Shown in pieces: positions 37,195-48,945 of a stretch of 64,000 nucleotides of DNA. Under the pieces are notes generated by a model, which did no database searches, was not told the DNA's origin, and was given only the letters and a program-made list of their open reading frames with translations. Location: contig NC_080689.1 in assembly GCF_030445035.2 (NCBI RefSeq), positions 27,495,278 through 27,559,277 on the forward strand, given 5' to 3'. Every line of letters starts with the position of its first letter. Within the stretch, counting starts at the first letter, position 1. The translations under genes were made by a program, and so were the position numbers. This stretch comes from Dasypus novemcinctus (Eukaryota > Chordata > Mammalia > Cingulata > Dasypodidae).

Positions 37195-37641
37195 TCTTTA
37201 ACTACTACCATCCTGGGGTAACCTACTATTTTCTTTTGCCTGGAATACTACAAAAAACTCCCAACTGGTCTCTCTACTTTTACCCTTGCCTATCTATAAT
37301 TGATTCACAATACAGCATTAATAGTATTCTGTAAAATATAGTTTAGCTTTTATCACCCATTTACTCTTCAGAGGTTTTGAGTAAAAGTCTGCAGAGAGGT
37401 CTTCAAACCCCCACCCCCCCCACTCCCACTCCCACTTTAACCTTATTTCCTACCATTTCCCCTTCTCCCTCACTTCAGCCACAGTGACACCTCTGCTATT
37501 CCTCATGCACACCAGGCACACTCCTGCCTTTGGGCCGTAGGATTGGTTGTACTCTTGCCTGGTACACTCTTCTTTCTCCTTCAATATTTGCTCAATTTTC
37601 ACATTCTCTCTGAAGCCTGACCTGTTTAAAAAGGCATAACA
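37195..37641 (+). mobile_element. L2 LINE, segment 2 of 3 (sense)
   Basis: It continues the L2 of 29470-30178: 'actggtctctctacttttacccttgcc', 'cttcagccacagtgacacctctgctattcctcatgcacacc', 'ggcacactcctgcc' and 'gctcaattttcacattctctctgaagcc'. It ends in the target site AAAAAGGCATAACA (37628-37641). Confidence 0.85.
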
Positions 37642-38903
37642 ATAAGAACAAGGCCTAGAGTAGCATTGTGCCTGGGGGTTTCCTCCTGACAGCCTTCATG
37701 TTACTCAAATGTGGCCACTCTCACAGCCAAACTCAGCGTGTAGATGTGATGCATTCCCCCCAGTGTGGGACACGACACCCGGGGATGAGCCTCCCTGGCA
37801 CCGAGGGATCACTACCACATACCAGCTGAAGAAGCAACTAGAAAATGACCTTGAATTAAAGATTCAATGCGGAACAGCAGAATATACCTGTCTACATATA
37901 ATAACATGACTTCGGGAAGCGGTTTGACCTAATGTAAGGGGGAAATGGAAAGGAGAAATGAGATTATAAGGCTGTGAGTCTCTAAAAAAGAGTCTGGAGG
38001 TTGTCAGAAGGAATACCCCTATGTACAACTGAACAGAGTCTAAAGACAGATAAGGTAGATACAACCCCAGGTATTGGTTCTTTTGAGGGATAAAGAGAGC
38101 CATGGGTTCTATGGTCATGGCAGAAGGGGTTCACTGCCATGACAGATGGCCCTTCTTTGGAGCTGGTGTTTCTGCGTGATGGAAATGGACTCAGAGGGGA
38201 TCTCTTTTCACAAGACTTGCATGCTACTTTATTGGAATTGTAGTTGGTGCTGAGTTTAAGATATATGTAGGGGATTTGAATCTCTGGACTGATAATATGA
38301 CACCCAGGCCCAGAGCCTCAACAGACTTCAGCTCCTACACTTTGACTTATTGGACTTACTCCACTCAGCTAACATGGAGTTGAAGAAGGTCAACCACCAC
38401 AACATGGAGCCTAGAGTGTCTACAACTAGAAGCGGGAAGAGTGCATCCAGTACCCATGTGGAATCTAAGCCCTCACTTGACATAGGTGTGCAATGGACAC
38501 AACCAATCCAATGTCCACAGAGGAAATGTGAAATGGGTGTGGGAACGGTAGCCATGGGGGCTGCTGGGTGTGGGGAACGGGAGGAAGAGATGAGATGTGG
38601 AGGCGTTTTCGGGACGTGGAGTTGTCCTGGATAGTGCTTCACGGACAATTACGGGACACTGTAGATCCCCCCAGGGCCCACTGGATGGAACGTGAGAGAG
38701 TCTGGGCTATGATGTGGACCATTGACTATGGGGTGCAGTGATGCTCAGAGATGAACTTACCAGGTGCAATGGATGTGTCACGATGATGGGAGAGAGTGTT
38801 GCTGTGGGGGGAGTGGGGGGCGGGGGCGGTGGGGTTGAATGGGACCTCATATATTTTTTTTAATGTAATTAAAAAATAATAATAATAAATAAATATTTTA
38901 AAA
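37642..38903 (+). mobile_element. Young lineage-specific L1 3' end, 5'-truncated, with target duplication
   Basis: A 1.26 kb insert flanked by perfect AAAAAGGCATAACA copies (37628-37641 and 38904-38917), with an A/T-rich tail at its right end. It carries an unusual purine-rich, G-rich 3' UTR (GGGGGGAGTGGGGGGCGGGGGCGG near 38805-38830). The part at about 38660-38740 is related in antisense to the fragment at 16977-17148. It resembles armadillo L1 3' UTR sequence. No ORF2 is retained. Confidence 0.8.
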
Positions 38904-39150
38904 AAAAAGGCATAACACTTTTGTCTCCATTCTCCTGTACTACCAAACCACTTTACGCTGCTTTACTTTCCCCCCACAGATATGGCAGATTAGAAAATTG
39001 TCTATTTTTTCCCCCTATGTCTCCCCCTGCTGGAAGTTATGTCTTGTGAGGGTAATAGGCTTGGGTTCACTGATATATCCTAAGCTTCTAGAGCACTGCC
39101 TTGACACAAAATAGGTGTGCAATAAATATTTGTTGTAGGAATTAATAAGT
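38904..39150 (+). mobile_element. L2 LINE, segment 3 of 3 (3' end)
   Basis: It resumes right after the L1 insert: 'tttacgctgctttactttcc', 'ggaagttatgtcttgtgagg', 'agcactgccttgacacaaaataggtgtgcaataaatatttgttg'. This is the L2 3' end. Confidence 0.8.
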
Positions 39151-40430
39151 GATAGGGTCGGGGTCCTACTGGACTTACTGAGAGTTGGATGGAGGTCAAA
39201 ATTCCAGTTATCACCTGAGCCCTGCTAGCCCCACTGATCAGTGGGCTTCAGTGGCACTCAAGTTTCCCATGGAATAGTACTGATCAGTACCTGAAAGGTC
39301 TGGGCATTTCTCTTTCCTCAGCACACCATTACCTTGGTAAATGGCTGCAGGTCTCTTTTGTGGAAGGCTGAGAGGGCTACTTTTCTCAGAGGTACCTAGC
39401 TTCCCTTCACTGAAGGGGCTCAAGGCTGTGAAATGATTAAGGTCTTGGGAACCAGCAATGGACCATGACTTTAAGACCCCTTTTTGCCACTTTTAAAGTT
39501 ATTTTTTGGTTATGCATATCAAGTAGGATTTCAGGAGCTCTTCCATCTGTTTGGAGTTTAGAGCAGTCTAGAGACAGCACATTCTCTTAGCCATGGCCCA
39601 AGACCCCTGAAGATGAGACCTTTCTGGTTACCCCTTGCTGCCCACTAAGGTCTCCACACTTGTCTCTGGTATTCAAGGGCTGGCTTCTTGGCCTCTTCCA
39701 CTCAGGGGTCCTCTCTTCCCTACCACAGTCAGGGAGTATGGGTCACCACTGAGACCAAGTTTCAGTCAACCAACTGACCAGGCTATTAGAATCCCTCCCA
39801 GCTGCTCATCCTCACACATTAAATCCAGAATCTCTGGTAAGTCCACCCATTTATCAAGTTCAGTTTGATCTAAAATCTTTTTTTTTTTTTTTTGCATGAT
39901 AGAATCCATTCTCTCATAGCTCTAGGATTTTGTCATATAAATTAGCTATGTTTGGGAATTCCTCTGATGTGCAAGCCCTTTCCTGCCCAGTCCCGAAGGC
40001 CTGCTGGGCTCTGACTTTAGTTATAGTCCTAGAGGCAATGAGAGGCAGAAAGATTCAGCATGGGGAAAATTGGTTTATCCTTGCAAGGTAATACTGGCTT
40101 ATCCTCAGCATCTTCAAGCCTTGCCACTTAAGTAAGCAGCAGCTGTTTGCTGGCAAAGGAGGTTTAATGGGGTTTGAAATATTCTGAATTACTTGAATCT
40201 TTCTATGTCTCCATTCTACTTGTCAGGGTTCCACTTTTTCCTAACCAAACACTGTCTCCTAGGAGACCTAGCTAGGCTGTGAATTCACGTGACATAATCC
40301 AGCATCCCACAGCCTCAAATTCTGAGTTAGTTTCCAGCTACCTCAATTTGATGGCTATCAGAGGTAAAAGGTTGTTTTAGCTTAAGTCATAAATTCCTGC
40401 TATATCCTACCATGCCTTAAAGCAAGGTTT
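39151..40430. other. Intergenic, possible antisense retroviral-like remnant
   Basis: About 39150-40380 has a texture like the internal region of old MaLR/ERVL elements on the - strand, but I cannot point to a domain. No gene is seen. Confidence 0.3.
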
Positions 40431-40432
40431 CT

Positions 40433-40640
40433 CAGCTTTGGTGCTGGTGATATTTTGGAGCAGATACTTCTTTGTTGTGAGGGACTGTCCTGTGCACTGT
40501 AGGATGTTAAGGAGCATCCCTGGCCTCCACCCTCTAGATGACAAATAGCATGGCCTTCCTGTCTCCAGTTGCAACAATGAAAAATGTCTCCAGGCACTGA
40601 CAAATATCCCCTGGAGGCAAAAATCACCACTGGTGGTTGT
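40433..40640 (+). mobile_element. hAT-type non-autonomous DNA transposon
   Basis: 'tctttgttgtgagggactgtcctgtgcactgtaggatgttaaggagcatccctggcctccaccctctagatg' and the end 'atatcccctggaggcaaaaatcaccactggtgg' are a well-known mammal-wide MER element pattern. I do not commit to the exact subfamily. Confidence 0.65.
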
Positions 40641-41139
40641 TCACATGGTACTAAAGCAATCAGAAGGCTAAGCCACTATTTTGGGCTATTGAAAAATTTA
40701 AAATCCAAACATTTTCATCAACTTACTGTTTCTTTTCAAACAAGGAGTGCATTTAAATTTCTATCAATAATGGTGAGGTGACAATTTATTAATGCTTTTA
40801 GGAAAAAAAAAAGCAAGATTTCCCATCATATTGAAAGATACTGATTTAAACCATATTACTTTTATTCCCACTGATGTTTTATGCAGCTTGGAACATTTGT
40901 AAAACATATTACAAATAATTTTTTTTTCATTCCAAAGAAGACAATTACAGACTGAAAATACCTAGTTTAATATAAAGTTACATAAAGGTTTATATATTTT
41001 TTAAAATCTGATTAAAATATTACCAATGTTATGTGGATTATAATATACTTTGTGAACCCCTGAAAAATTTTTGTTTTGAAGCTGAAGCTTCTGCTCAAAC
41101 AATTCATAGCAGAGCTGACTGTTTCACATTCTCACAGAA

Positions 41140-41375
41140 TATAAAAACTTAGAGTCCTTTAGTTTATTCACTAACTTTTTGTTTGTCAGAAACATTAATT
41201 CCCTTTAGAGTATAAAGCAGAAATTCTTACTAAAAACCAGCAGCCAGATGCCCTGTCTAAGGGGAATTTGGTTACTTGGAACTCTATGGTATTATAAAAG
41301 TCCTAGAGACCAGTCTTTGTACTGCTGTACAGGTAAAATACATGGACTTGAACCTGACTTACAGTAGTAGGCCTT
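41140..41375 (-). other. THUMPD2: THUMPD2 3' UTR (minimum extent)
   Basis: Sequence between the TAG stop at 41376-41378 and the first AATAAA. It is free of repeats. Confidence 0.5.
41163..41168 (-). terminator. Candidate poly(A) signal AATAAA for THUMPD2
   Basis: The first AATAAA (TTTATT on +) after the THUMPD2 stop, giving a 3' UTR of roughly 230 bases. Further TTTATT sites at 40784 and 40861 could give longer forms, so the true end is not decided by sequence alone. Confidence 0.45.
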
Positions 41376-41697
41376 CTATAGTCCAGAACAGTGTGACTTT
41401 TTGTATTTACATATAAATGCTCCTGTTTTTCCAAGGCTAATTTCGTAGCATTCCACAGGTACCAAAGAACCAAATGGTGACATTTTGCCTAAGGACTTCT
41501 GGTCACCGGCTTGTAATGAAGACACGGTCTCTGAAAGGCCATTTTTCTCTTCAGGATTCAAGCATTTGTTAATTCCAGGTTCATGTGTGTGGCTGCTCTT
41601 GGAATCTGAAGGGATGCTGTTTCCTTCACATTCTCTAATGCGCCTGTGATGATCTTCAGTAAGCAAAAGCACAATGGTTCCACCAACATGAAGCACT
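41376..41697 (-). CDS. THUMPD2: THUMPD2, last coding exon
   Basis: THUMPD2 is a THUMP-domain, SAM-dependent RNA guanosine N2-methyltransferase. It works with TRMT112 and has been reported to modify U6 snRNA. This exon gives the C-terminal end of the methyltransferase fold and the tail: RVLHVGGTIVLLL, then a charged, poorly conserved stretch (EDHHRRIRECEGNS...), then SPFGSLVPVECYEISLGKTGAFICKYKKSH and the end SGL with TAG at 41376-41378. The acceptor is TTTGTGTCACAG. Its first base, A, completes the Arg codon begun by AG at the end of the exon at 51664-51772. The frame is intact. The end SLGKT-AFICKYKKSH is the THUMPD2 signature as I remember it. Confidence 0.95.
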
Positions 41698-42139
41698 CTG
41701 TGACACAAAACGATAATTGGTATGAGAGTACTGCTTTCTTTTTAGACGACAAACAATCTCATTTTATTTAAAATATTTGGAGTGTTTTTAATTTAAAATT
41801 TAATTTTATTTAAATACAAAGATTTTGATAATTAGGTGGTATGGTCCATAATGCATACTCATTATAGTAATTATGGACTTGCTAGTACAAATCTGTTTTA
41901 ATTATCTATTTTTACTCAAAAGGCAAGCCTCGAAGTAATTGGCATTCACATTCTAATAGATGATTGCACAAAGGAAAAAGGCGATCAAATGATAGAATCC
42001 TAAGCGTCAGCACATATTCAAGGCAGTAGGCTGCTGGTGGAAGAAAGTCACCAGAAAAGATTTAGGGCACGAGCAACGGAACAGCGAAAGGGAAGATCAG
42101 AAAGGAAGACCTTGAAATGTCAGCTTTTGAGAAGAATTC

Positions 42140-42720
42140 GTTCACTTAATCATTCAACCAAAGTCTTCATAGCTCTTATGTGGAAATAGTGATGAATAAG
42201 ATACAGTCTGGTGAGTTGCTAAGTGATTAGAGAAGAATGGGAGAAAGAAACAAGAGTTAATTTAAGGAGTGTGATAAATGCCACGATGAAAGCAAGTGTG
42301 AGGTGCTACAGAAGGGTCCCAAACCCAGGCGCAGAGGATGAGGTAGCACGTTAGGAGTTAAAGATAAGCAGGAATGAGCCAGGTAAAGCCATAGTTACAG
42401 GGTGGAACAAGGGAGGGGAAGAGAAAGCAGTGAAGATGTGGAGGGGGCACTGAAAGAAGTTCAGCAGAGTGGGTGAATAATGCGGGGCGGAAAGAGAGGG
42501 TTGGAATGTGCTGAGGGGCTTAAGGGACAAAGAAGTATGAATTCCTACAGACAGCTGGGTACAGAGCCTGGAGGCAATGGAAAAAACCAGGGCTGGAGAG
42601 AAAGGTTTATGAGTTTTCAATTCTTAAATGGTAGATAGAGTTATAATGATGGATGAGATCATCTGGGATGACAGTACAGAGCGAGAAAAGAGCTAAGGAG
42701 CAGAAACTTAACACCTAAGA
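42140..42720 (-). mobile_element. L2 LINE fragment, antisense
   Basis: 'gatgaataagatacagtctgg', 'gtgtgataaatgccacgatgaaag', 'gagccaggtaaagccatagttac' and 'gatgagatcatctgggatgacagtacagagcgagaaaag' follow the antisense L2 order. It lies in the last THUMPD2 intron. Confidence 0.6.
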
Positions 42721-43084
42721 AGGAAGAGAGGAGGCGGCCCAGGAAACAGATATCCTAAGTGAAAATCTGGACATAGTGACAAATGCTATGGAACCAAAAA
42801 GTGATCACAGGATCAAGATGTTAACCTGGGGGCAGCTATCTCAGTTGAGGGCAGGGTGGGTGCTAGTCTGCAGGAGTTGATGGGGAACCGGAAGCTGAGA
42901 AGTCAAGTGTAGGTTATTTCAAGAAGTTTGGGTATATAGGTAAGGAAATAGGTGTGCAGCTAGAGGACCAAGGAAAAAAGGAGTCTCTACCATGCCCAAC
43001 AAGGAGCTTAAGTAGCATTCCCTAATCTAATCCATCAGCAAATGGAGGGTTCTATCTCTAAACTGTATCACAAGGTCATGTACT

Positions 43085-43260
43085 TCTTTCCATCCTCATA
43101 TCTTCCCTGGACTATTCCAACAATCTCTTAACGGCTCTTGCTTGCATTCTTGTGCCTTCTCACTCTCCCTTCCCCATTTTCCACACACAAGCCAACTATA
43201 ACTTCCTGCTACTTCTCCAGTTGCTTTCACTCTACTTGCCTGTCCCAGTCACTGCTAGGT
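43085..43260 (+). mobile_element. L2 LINE fragment, sense
   Basis: 'tcttccctggactattccaacaatctcttaacggctcttgcttgcattcttgtgcc' resembles a mid-ORF2 part of L2. It is short and diverged. Confidence 0.5.
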
Positions 43261-43494
43261 CCCTAGCACCTGTACAGCACTTGGGATAGGTGAGACCTCC
43301 AAGAGCTCCTGGGGAAGTGATAACTACATCTCCAGGAAAGAATGAGAAGAGATGAAGAGGCTGAAGGTAAGAGTGGGAAGTGGGCAGGGTGAGATTCTTG
43401 AGGCGGTAGGAGCTCAGAGGACAGAGGCTGCGCTGGAAGAGAAAAACCTATTCCACTGAGAGAGGATGGGATGGGAGAGGACAGATGTGGTTGT

Positions 43495-43739
43495 ATGTCA
43501 TGGAACAGAAACAGGAAAAAGTACGCAATCTCTAAATACATGAAAGAACACATAATGAAAATAACAAATGAGATACAGGTTTTACCTACTGGATTAACAA
43601 AGATGTAAAGGACTGACAAGGATGGCAAGATGATGAGAAAAATCGGTAGTCTTGAACACGGACATTGGTTCAGCAATATATGACATGTGCATAACCACTG
43701 ACCCAGCAATCAGACTTCTACTACTAGAAGAAATGGGGA
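43495..43739 (+). mobile_element. L1 3' part, segment 1 (interrupted by MIR)
   Basis: 'gagatacaggttttacctactggattaacaaagatg' and 'ccactgacccagcaatcagacttctactactagaag' resemble the end of L1 ORF2/3' UTR. The copy resumes at 43918. Confidence 0.55.
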
Positions 43740-43917
43740 TGACAGTGAATATTTACTGAGTACTTATAATGTGCCAGGTACTATTTTAAATGCTTTGTAT
43801 CATTTGATCTTCAGAACTATCCTGTCAAGTATGCTCTACAGCATCCCCATTTTTCAGATGAAGAAACTTGAGGCACTGTGGTTTTAAGTAATAAGTAACT
43901 TCATCATACAGATTGAA
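43740..43917 (+). mobile_element. MIR SINE inserted in an L1 copy
   Basis: 'gaatatttactgagtacttataatgtgccaggtac...cagatgaagaaacttgaggcac' is a MIR. It splits an L1 3' end, so that L1 is at least as old as the MIR. Confidence 0.8.
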
Positions 43918-44175
43918 AAGCTGCTAGTACAAGAATGTTCACAGCATTGTTTTTAAAATGTTCATCCATTAAGTACTGGTTACATAATGGTACACACATA
44001 TAAGACAATACTATGGCAAACACTGAACATTATTAATGTACATTCTAACATCTAATCTGAAAGGAGATTCATGCCATATTCTTCAATGGAAAAAAAGTAT
44101 GTTATGGTACAATAAGTTAAGGTGATCTTATTTATGTAAAATTGAATAAATGTCTCTTTGCAAGTATATACATGT
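43918..44175 (+). mobile_element. L1 3' end, segment 2
   Basis: 'gtacaagaatgttcacagcattg', 'actggttacataatggtac', 'gacaatactatggcaaacac' and 'tatgtaaaattgaataaatg' follow the L1M 3' end order. It continues segment 43495-43739. Confidence 0.6.
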
Positions 44176-45274
44176 AAAGATGCCTAGGACACACATTGAT
44201 TTATTGTCTTTTTTTTTCAAATAGTGGAGAAAAGAATAAAATAGCAATCATCTGAAACCTTGCCACTCAGAGATTAATATTTTTGGTTTAGTAGTCTTTC
44301 CTCTTATGTATTTATACTTAATTTCGTACTAAGAAAGCTATTCAGAAAATATAAAGTAATGTTCCCAAATTGTATTCTTCTCAACACTAGTATAATGTGT
44401 GATATTTAGTATTTCCTGAAGAAAAGAATTCTGTGGTCAATTAGTTGTAGAAATTCTGTATCAAACAACATAAAAAGGATTTATTTCACTTTTGCATGTG
44501 AACCTGCAAGACTAGGAGTAAGCAGACTACACAAATAACCCCAAATTATTTGACTATGGAATCCATTAGGTCTTTTTTTTTTTTTTCTTTTTCTCAAGAT
44601 CTGGTGGTAGTTGGTAGATTCTTTTTTTTTTTTCCCCATTAGGTCTTAACTTTCTATCACAAGCCCTTTGGTCCAGGCAGTGTGGTATATTCACTGTTCC
44701 TTCACCATGCCTTTTGCTTCACTATTTATTCAAGAAATACTTACTGAAGATCTGTATGCATAAAATGTGATGTAGTACAAAACTATCTGTAACTTCTCTG
44801 GCATGCAGGGACTTCTTCCTTCAATCTGAGCCAGCTGAAATTCTAACTTTGCTCATATGTTATATATGCTTATATGTGAGAAGAAAGCTCAAAGATCGTA
44901 ATTCTCTGAATTCCTCACAATGTTCTATACTCATGAAATGGTTAACGCTTGAACAAATTAAAGGGGGAGAACCTGAGCTGGATATGCACAGCTCATGTTA
45001 CAGGCCAGTCATGTGTCTATCTGACAATCTCTAATGTTGGCTGCATGTTCTTCCTGTAGGATCCAGTTCTCCACTGCATACAGGACAATTTCCAATTCCC
45101 ATTATGAACAGGTTTACTGACCTCTTATCTTTTTTTATTAACAATTCCCTCGCCCATTTTCAATCTAAAGTCTTAAACTATTGGTAAACCATCAGGATAA
45201 AAGTTAAGTGTATTATATATCCCCCTCTACTTCCAAAAGGATGTGAAGTGGCGTACACTGAAAAACCAGGAGGG

Positions 45275-45500
45275 CCGCTACTGAGCACCCTATGGGCACC
45301 GGCAGTGCTCTAAGCATTTTAACTCCCACTGAATCCTCAGAACAACACTATGAGGTAAGCACCATGATTTAAAGATGAGGAAAATGAGGACTAAAGTGGT
45401 CAGGCATTTTGCCTATGACTGGAGAACGATTAAGTGACAAAACCAAGATGGGAACCCAGGTCATCTGCCCCAAAGCCTGCATTCTTAACCATGACATTAG
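45275..45500 (+). mobile_element. MIR SINE, nearly full length
   Basis: 'actgagcaccctatgggcacc...gcattttaactcccactgaatcctcagaacaacactatgaggtaagcacc...aagatgaggaaaatgagg...tgggaacccaggtcatctg...ttcttaaccatgac' covers almost the whole MIR. Confidence 0.85.
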
Positions 45501-45793
45501 GTTACATTGCTGCACTGCATAAGCCCTCATACCATTAAAAGCCAAAAATCAGTAAGGGTTGGGGTAGGTGGCAGGGAAGCTTGGTTAAAGGAGAAGAAAA
45601 AGTTCCTTCTATTCAAATATATATACTTTAAATTGATTCTGTTATGCAAAAAACATTGAATACATTCCTGATTTCAGGTAAATATTTAAATTCAGTACCC
45701 CAATGTGAGGAAAGATATACCTCTTAGTCTCATTATCAACTTCCTAAGAATAAAAACCAAAACCAGCCAAGAGAAAGTCAGGCTCATATAATT

Positions 45794-46530
45794 AAAAAAA
45801 AAAATTATTGAAATATAATACTCACACACAAACATACATAAACAATAAGTATACAGTAATAGTTGTGAACTTACAAACTTATAAAACATCATACAGGACT
45901 CTCATAACTAACCCTACCACCAACACCTTACATTGTTGTTAAACCTTTTTAAGGATTAAAGAGCATTGTCAAAATATTACTACTAACCAAAGTATTTCCC
46001 CCCAACCTTCCCTATTATCATCTTTATGTCATTTATATATGAACATACATAAATAATTAAGTGTATAGTAAAAGTTGTGAACTTACAAGCAAACATGCAT
46101 AATATCATACGGGGTCCCATACGTCAACCCTCCACCAACACCTTGCACTGTTGTGAGATGTTTGTTACAAATTATGGAAGAATATTGTCAAAATCTTACT
46201 ACTAATTATAGTCCTTATCTTACATTTGCTGTGTTTCCCCCCTAACCCACCCTATTATTTTTAAAATATATTTCTTATGACAGAAGTTATTAACTTAAAA
46301 AACAATCATGCACATGTGCAGAATTCCCAAGCAATACCCCTCTATCAACACATCACACTGTGGTGGAACATTTATTACAGATAATATCATCTGATTGTTA
46401 CCATGCCCACAGTATACATTTGGCTCACATTTTCCATACTGCCCCATTATCAACACAGTGCATCTTTGGCATAGATGCAAGAATATTATATTATTACTGC
46501 TAACGATAGTCCATTGGTCACTACAGTTGT
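45794..46530 (-). repeat. Three tandem imperfect units in the HAL1-like 3' UTR
   Basis: On the + strand each unit carries 'aagttgtgaacttac' (or a variant), then 'caacaccttacattgttg' or similar, then 'attgtcaaaatattactactaa', then 'ccctattat'. Units run at about 45794-46015, 46016-46262 and 46263-46530, and the third is the most diverged. An internal triplication of about 240 bases is the simplest reading. Confidence 0.7.
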
Positions 46531-46676
46531 ATTTTTCCCATGCTTTTCCAACAACGTGCAGTAGTGATGCATATTCGCTCTAACCCATAAAGGACACTCT
46601 TGCATCTGTACCATCAACTACAATTCTCATCCATCTCTTGGTTTACTGTGCTATTCAGTTCTTAGATTATTCTTTA

Positions 46677-47027
46677 TTTTTTTATTTTTTATTTTTTTAT
46701 TATTTAATTCCCCCCTCCCCCCGTTGTCTGTTCTCAGTGTCTATTTGCTGCGTCTTGTTTCTTTTGTCCGCTTCTGTTGTCGTCAGCAGCACGGGAAGTG
46801 TGGGCGGCGCCATTCCTGGGCAGGCTGCACTTTCTTTCGCGCTGGGCGGCTCTCCTTATGGGGCGCACTCCTTGCGCGTGGGGCTCCCCTACGCGGCGCG
46901 GTACTCCTTGTGCGCATCAGCACTGCGCATGGGCCAGCTCCACACGGGTCAAGGAGGCCCGGCGTTTGAACCGCGGACCTCCCATGTGGTAGACGGACGC
47001 CCTAACCACTGGGCCAAGTCCGTTTCC
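46677..47027 (-). mobile_element. DAS-SINE, antisense, with 16-base target duplication
   Basis: CTTAGATTATTCTTTA flanks it perfectly (46661-46676 and 47028-47043). The tRNA-like head is at about 46950-47022. It inserted into the HAL1-like 3' half. It is well preserved apart from a small deletion in the CG-rich body near 46895. Confidence 0.94.
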
Positions 47028-48360
47028 CTTAGATTATTCTTTAGCATTCTGTCAATTAGCACTTACATCCCTAGACTACCATTTTCAGCCACATCCCCAT
47101 TTATAAACTAGCTGTTACTCACTATGTGTTACCATCCATTCGATACATTTCCACACTTTTACAGTACAGCTAATTAAACCTTCTACATACATTAAACATC
47201 AGTAGTCCAGCTAAGTCCTTCTCTTATCTCTGTTAAGAATCCACCATCTATCACCAGGTCTTGAAGATGTTTTCCTATAATTTCTTCTAGAAGTTTTATG
47301 GTTCTTGCTTTTATTTTTTATCCATTTTGAGTTAATTTTTGGATAAGGTGTGAGATAGAGGTTCTCTTTCCTTCTTTTGGTTATAGATATCCAGTTCTTT
47401 CAGCACCATTTTGCTGAATGGACAGGTCTGCCTGAGCTGTGTGGGTTTGACAGGCTAGTCAAAAATCACTTGACCATACAGGTGAGGGTCTGTTTCTGAA
47501 CCATCAGTTTGGTTCCATTGGAATATGTGTCTGTCTTTATGCCAGTACCATGTTGTTTTTACCACTATAGGTTGGTAGTATGATTTAAAGTCCGGAGATG
47601 AGGGTTCACTTTTCCTTTTATGATGTTTCTGGCTATTCAGGACCCCTTACCCTTCCAAACAAATTTAATAATTGTATATTTAATTAAAAAAAAATGCTGG
47701 TAGAATTTTTTATCAGGGTTGCACTGAATCTGTATATCAATTTGAGTAGAACTGACATCTTAATGATACTTAGTCTTCTAATCCATGAGCATGGAACATT
47801 CTTCCAGTTATTTAGGACTTTTAAAAATTTCTTTTAACATTGGGTTGCAGTTTTCTGAATATAAGTGCTTTACATTGTTGGTTAGTTTATTCCTGATTAT
47901 TTGAATTTTATCTGTCATATTTTATTTTTACCACCTTTTTGACACTTTTAGTTACTTTTTTTGATATAATCTTCATTTCTACACTCTCTTCCAGACCTCT
48001 CTGTCCTGTCTTTCCTTTTCAGGCTCTAGCACACCCTTCAGTATTTCCTGAAAATCTGGGCTCTTGCTTAGAAATTCAGTTTCTGTTTATCTGTGAATAT
48101 TCTAATCTTGCCCTGATTTTTGAAAGACAGTCTTGATGGATATAAAATTCTTGGCTGAAAGTTTTTCTCTCATAGTATCTTAAATATATCAGACCACTGT
48201 CTTTTTGCCTACAGTTTCTGGTGAGAAATCAGCACTTAATCTTACTGGGAATCCGTTGTATGTTATGCATTGCTTTTCTCTTGCTGTTCTCAGAATTCTC
48301 TGTTTTTGGCATTTATATTCTGGTTAGTATGTGTCTTGGAGTTGGTCAATTCAGATTTTT

Positions 48361-48945
48361 TCAGATGGGAGTACATTGTGCTTCTTGGACATGGATATCT
48401 ATGTCCTTCAATAGGGGTGGGAAATTTTCTAACATTATTTCTTTAAATATTCCTTCTGCCCCTTTTCCCTTCTCTTCTCCTTCTGGGACACCCATGACAT
48501 ATATGTTTGCACATCTCTGGCTGTCGTTTAGATCCCTGAAACCTTGTTCAATTTTTTCCATTCTTTTCTTCATCTGTTCTTTTTTATGTTCATTTTCAGA
48601 GACCATTTTTTCAAGCTCACCAATCCTTTCTTCTGCCTCCTCAAATCTACTATTATATGATTCCAATGTTTTTAAAATTTCATTTATTGCACCTTTCATT
48701 CCCATAAGATCTGCTATTTTTCTATGCATGCTTTCAAATTCTTCTTTGTGCTCATCCAGTGTCGTCTTAATATCCTTAATCTCTTTAGCCATCTCATTGA
48801 ATTTATTAAAGAGATTTGTTTGAACATCTAGGATTAGTTGTCTCAACTTCTTTATGTCATCTGGAGGCTTATCTTATTACTTTAACTGGGCCATAGCTTC
48901 CTGTTTCTTGGTGTGGATTGTAATTCTTGGCTGGTGTTTTGGCAT
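48361..48945 (-). pseudogene. HAL1-like ORF1 (nucleic-acid-binding protein), broken
   Basis: The ATG at 48943-48945 starts MPKHQPRITIHTKKQEAMAQ. Two stops follow at codons 23-24 (48874-48879), then a long clean frame: a coiled coil rich in Glu and Lys (about 48600-48840), then an RRM-like block with IYVMGVPEGEEKGKGAE, EIMLENFPPL and DIDIHVQEAQ. The frame shifts at about 48365, after which the C-terminal part (SADFSPETV-like) continues in another frame. The long open stretch is well preserved for an interspersed repeat. The protein would have been an RNA chaperone of the LINE particle; this copy cannot make it whole. Confidence 0.85.

Noticed and set aside
48221-48823. 200-codon frame on the plus strand
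   Set aside because: It is the antisense shadow of the HAL1-like ORF1 on the minus strand.
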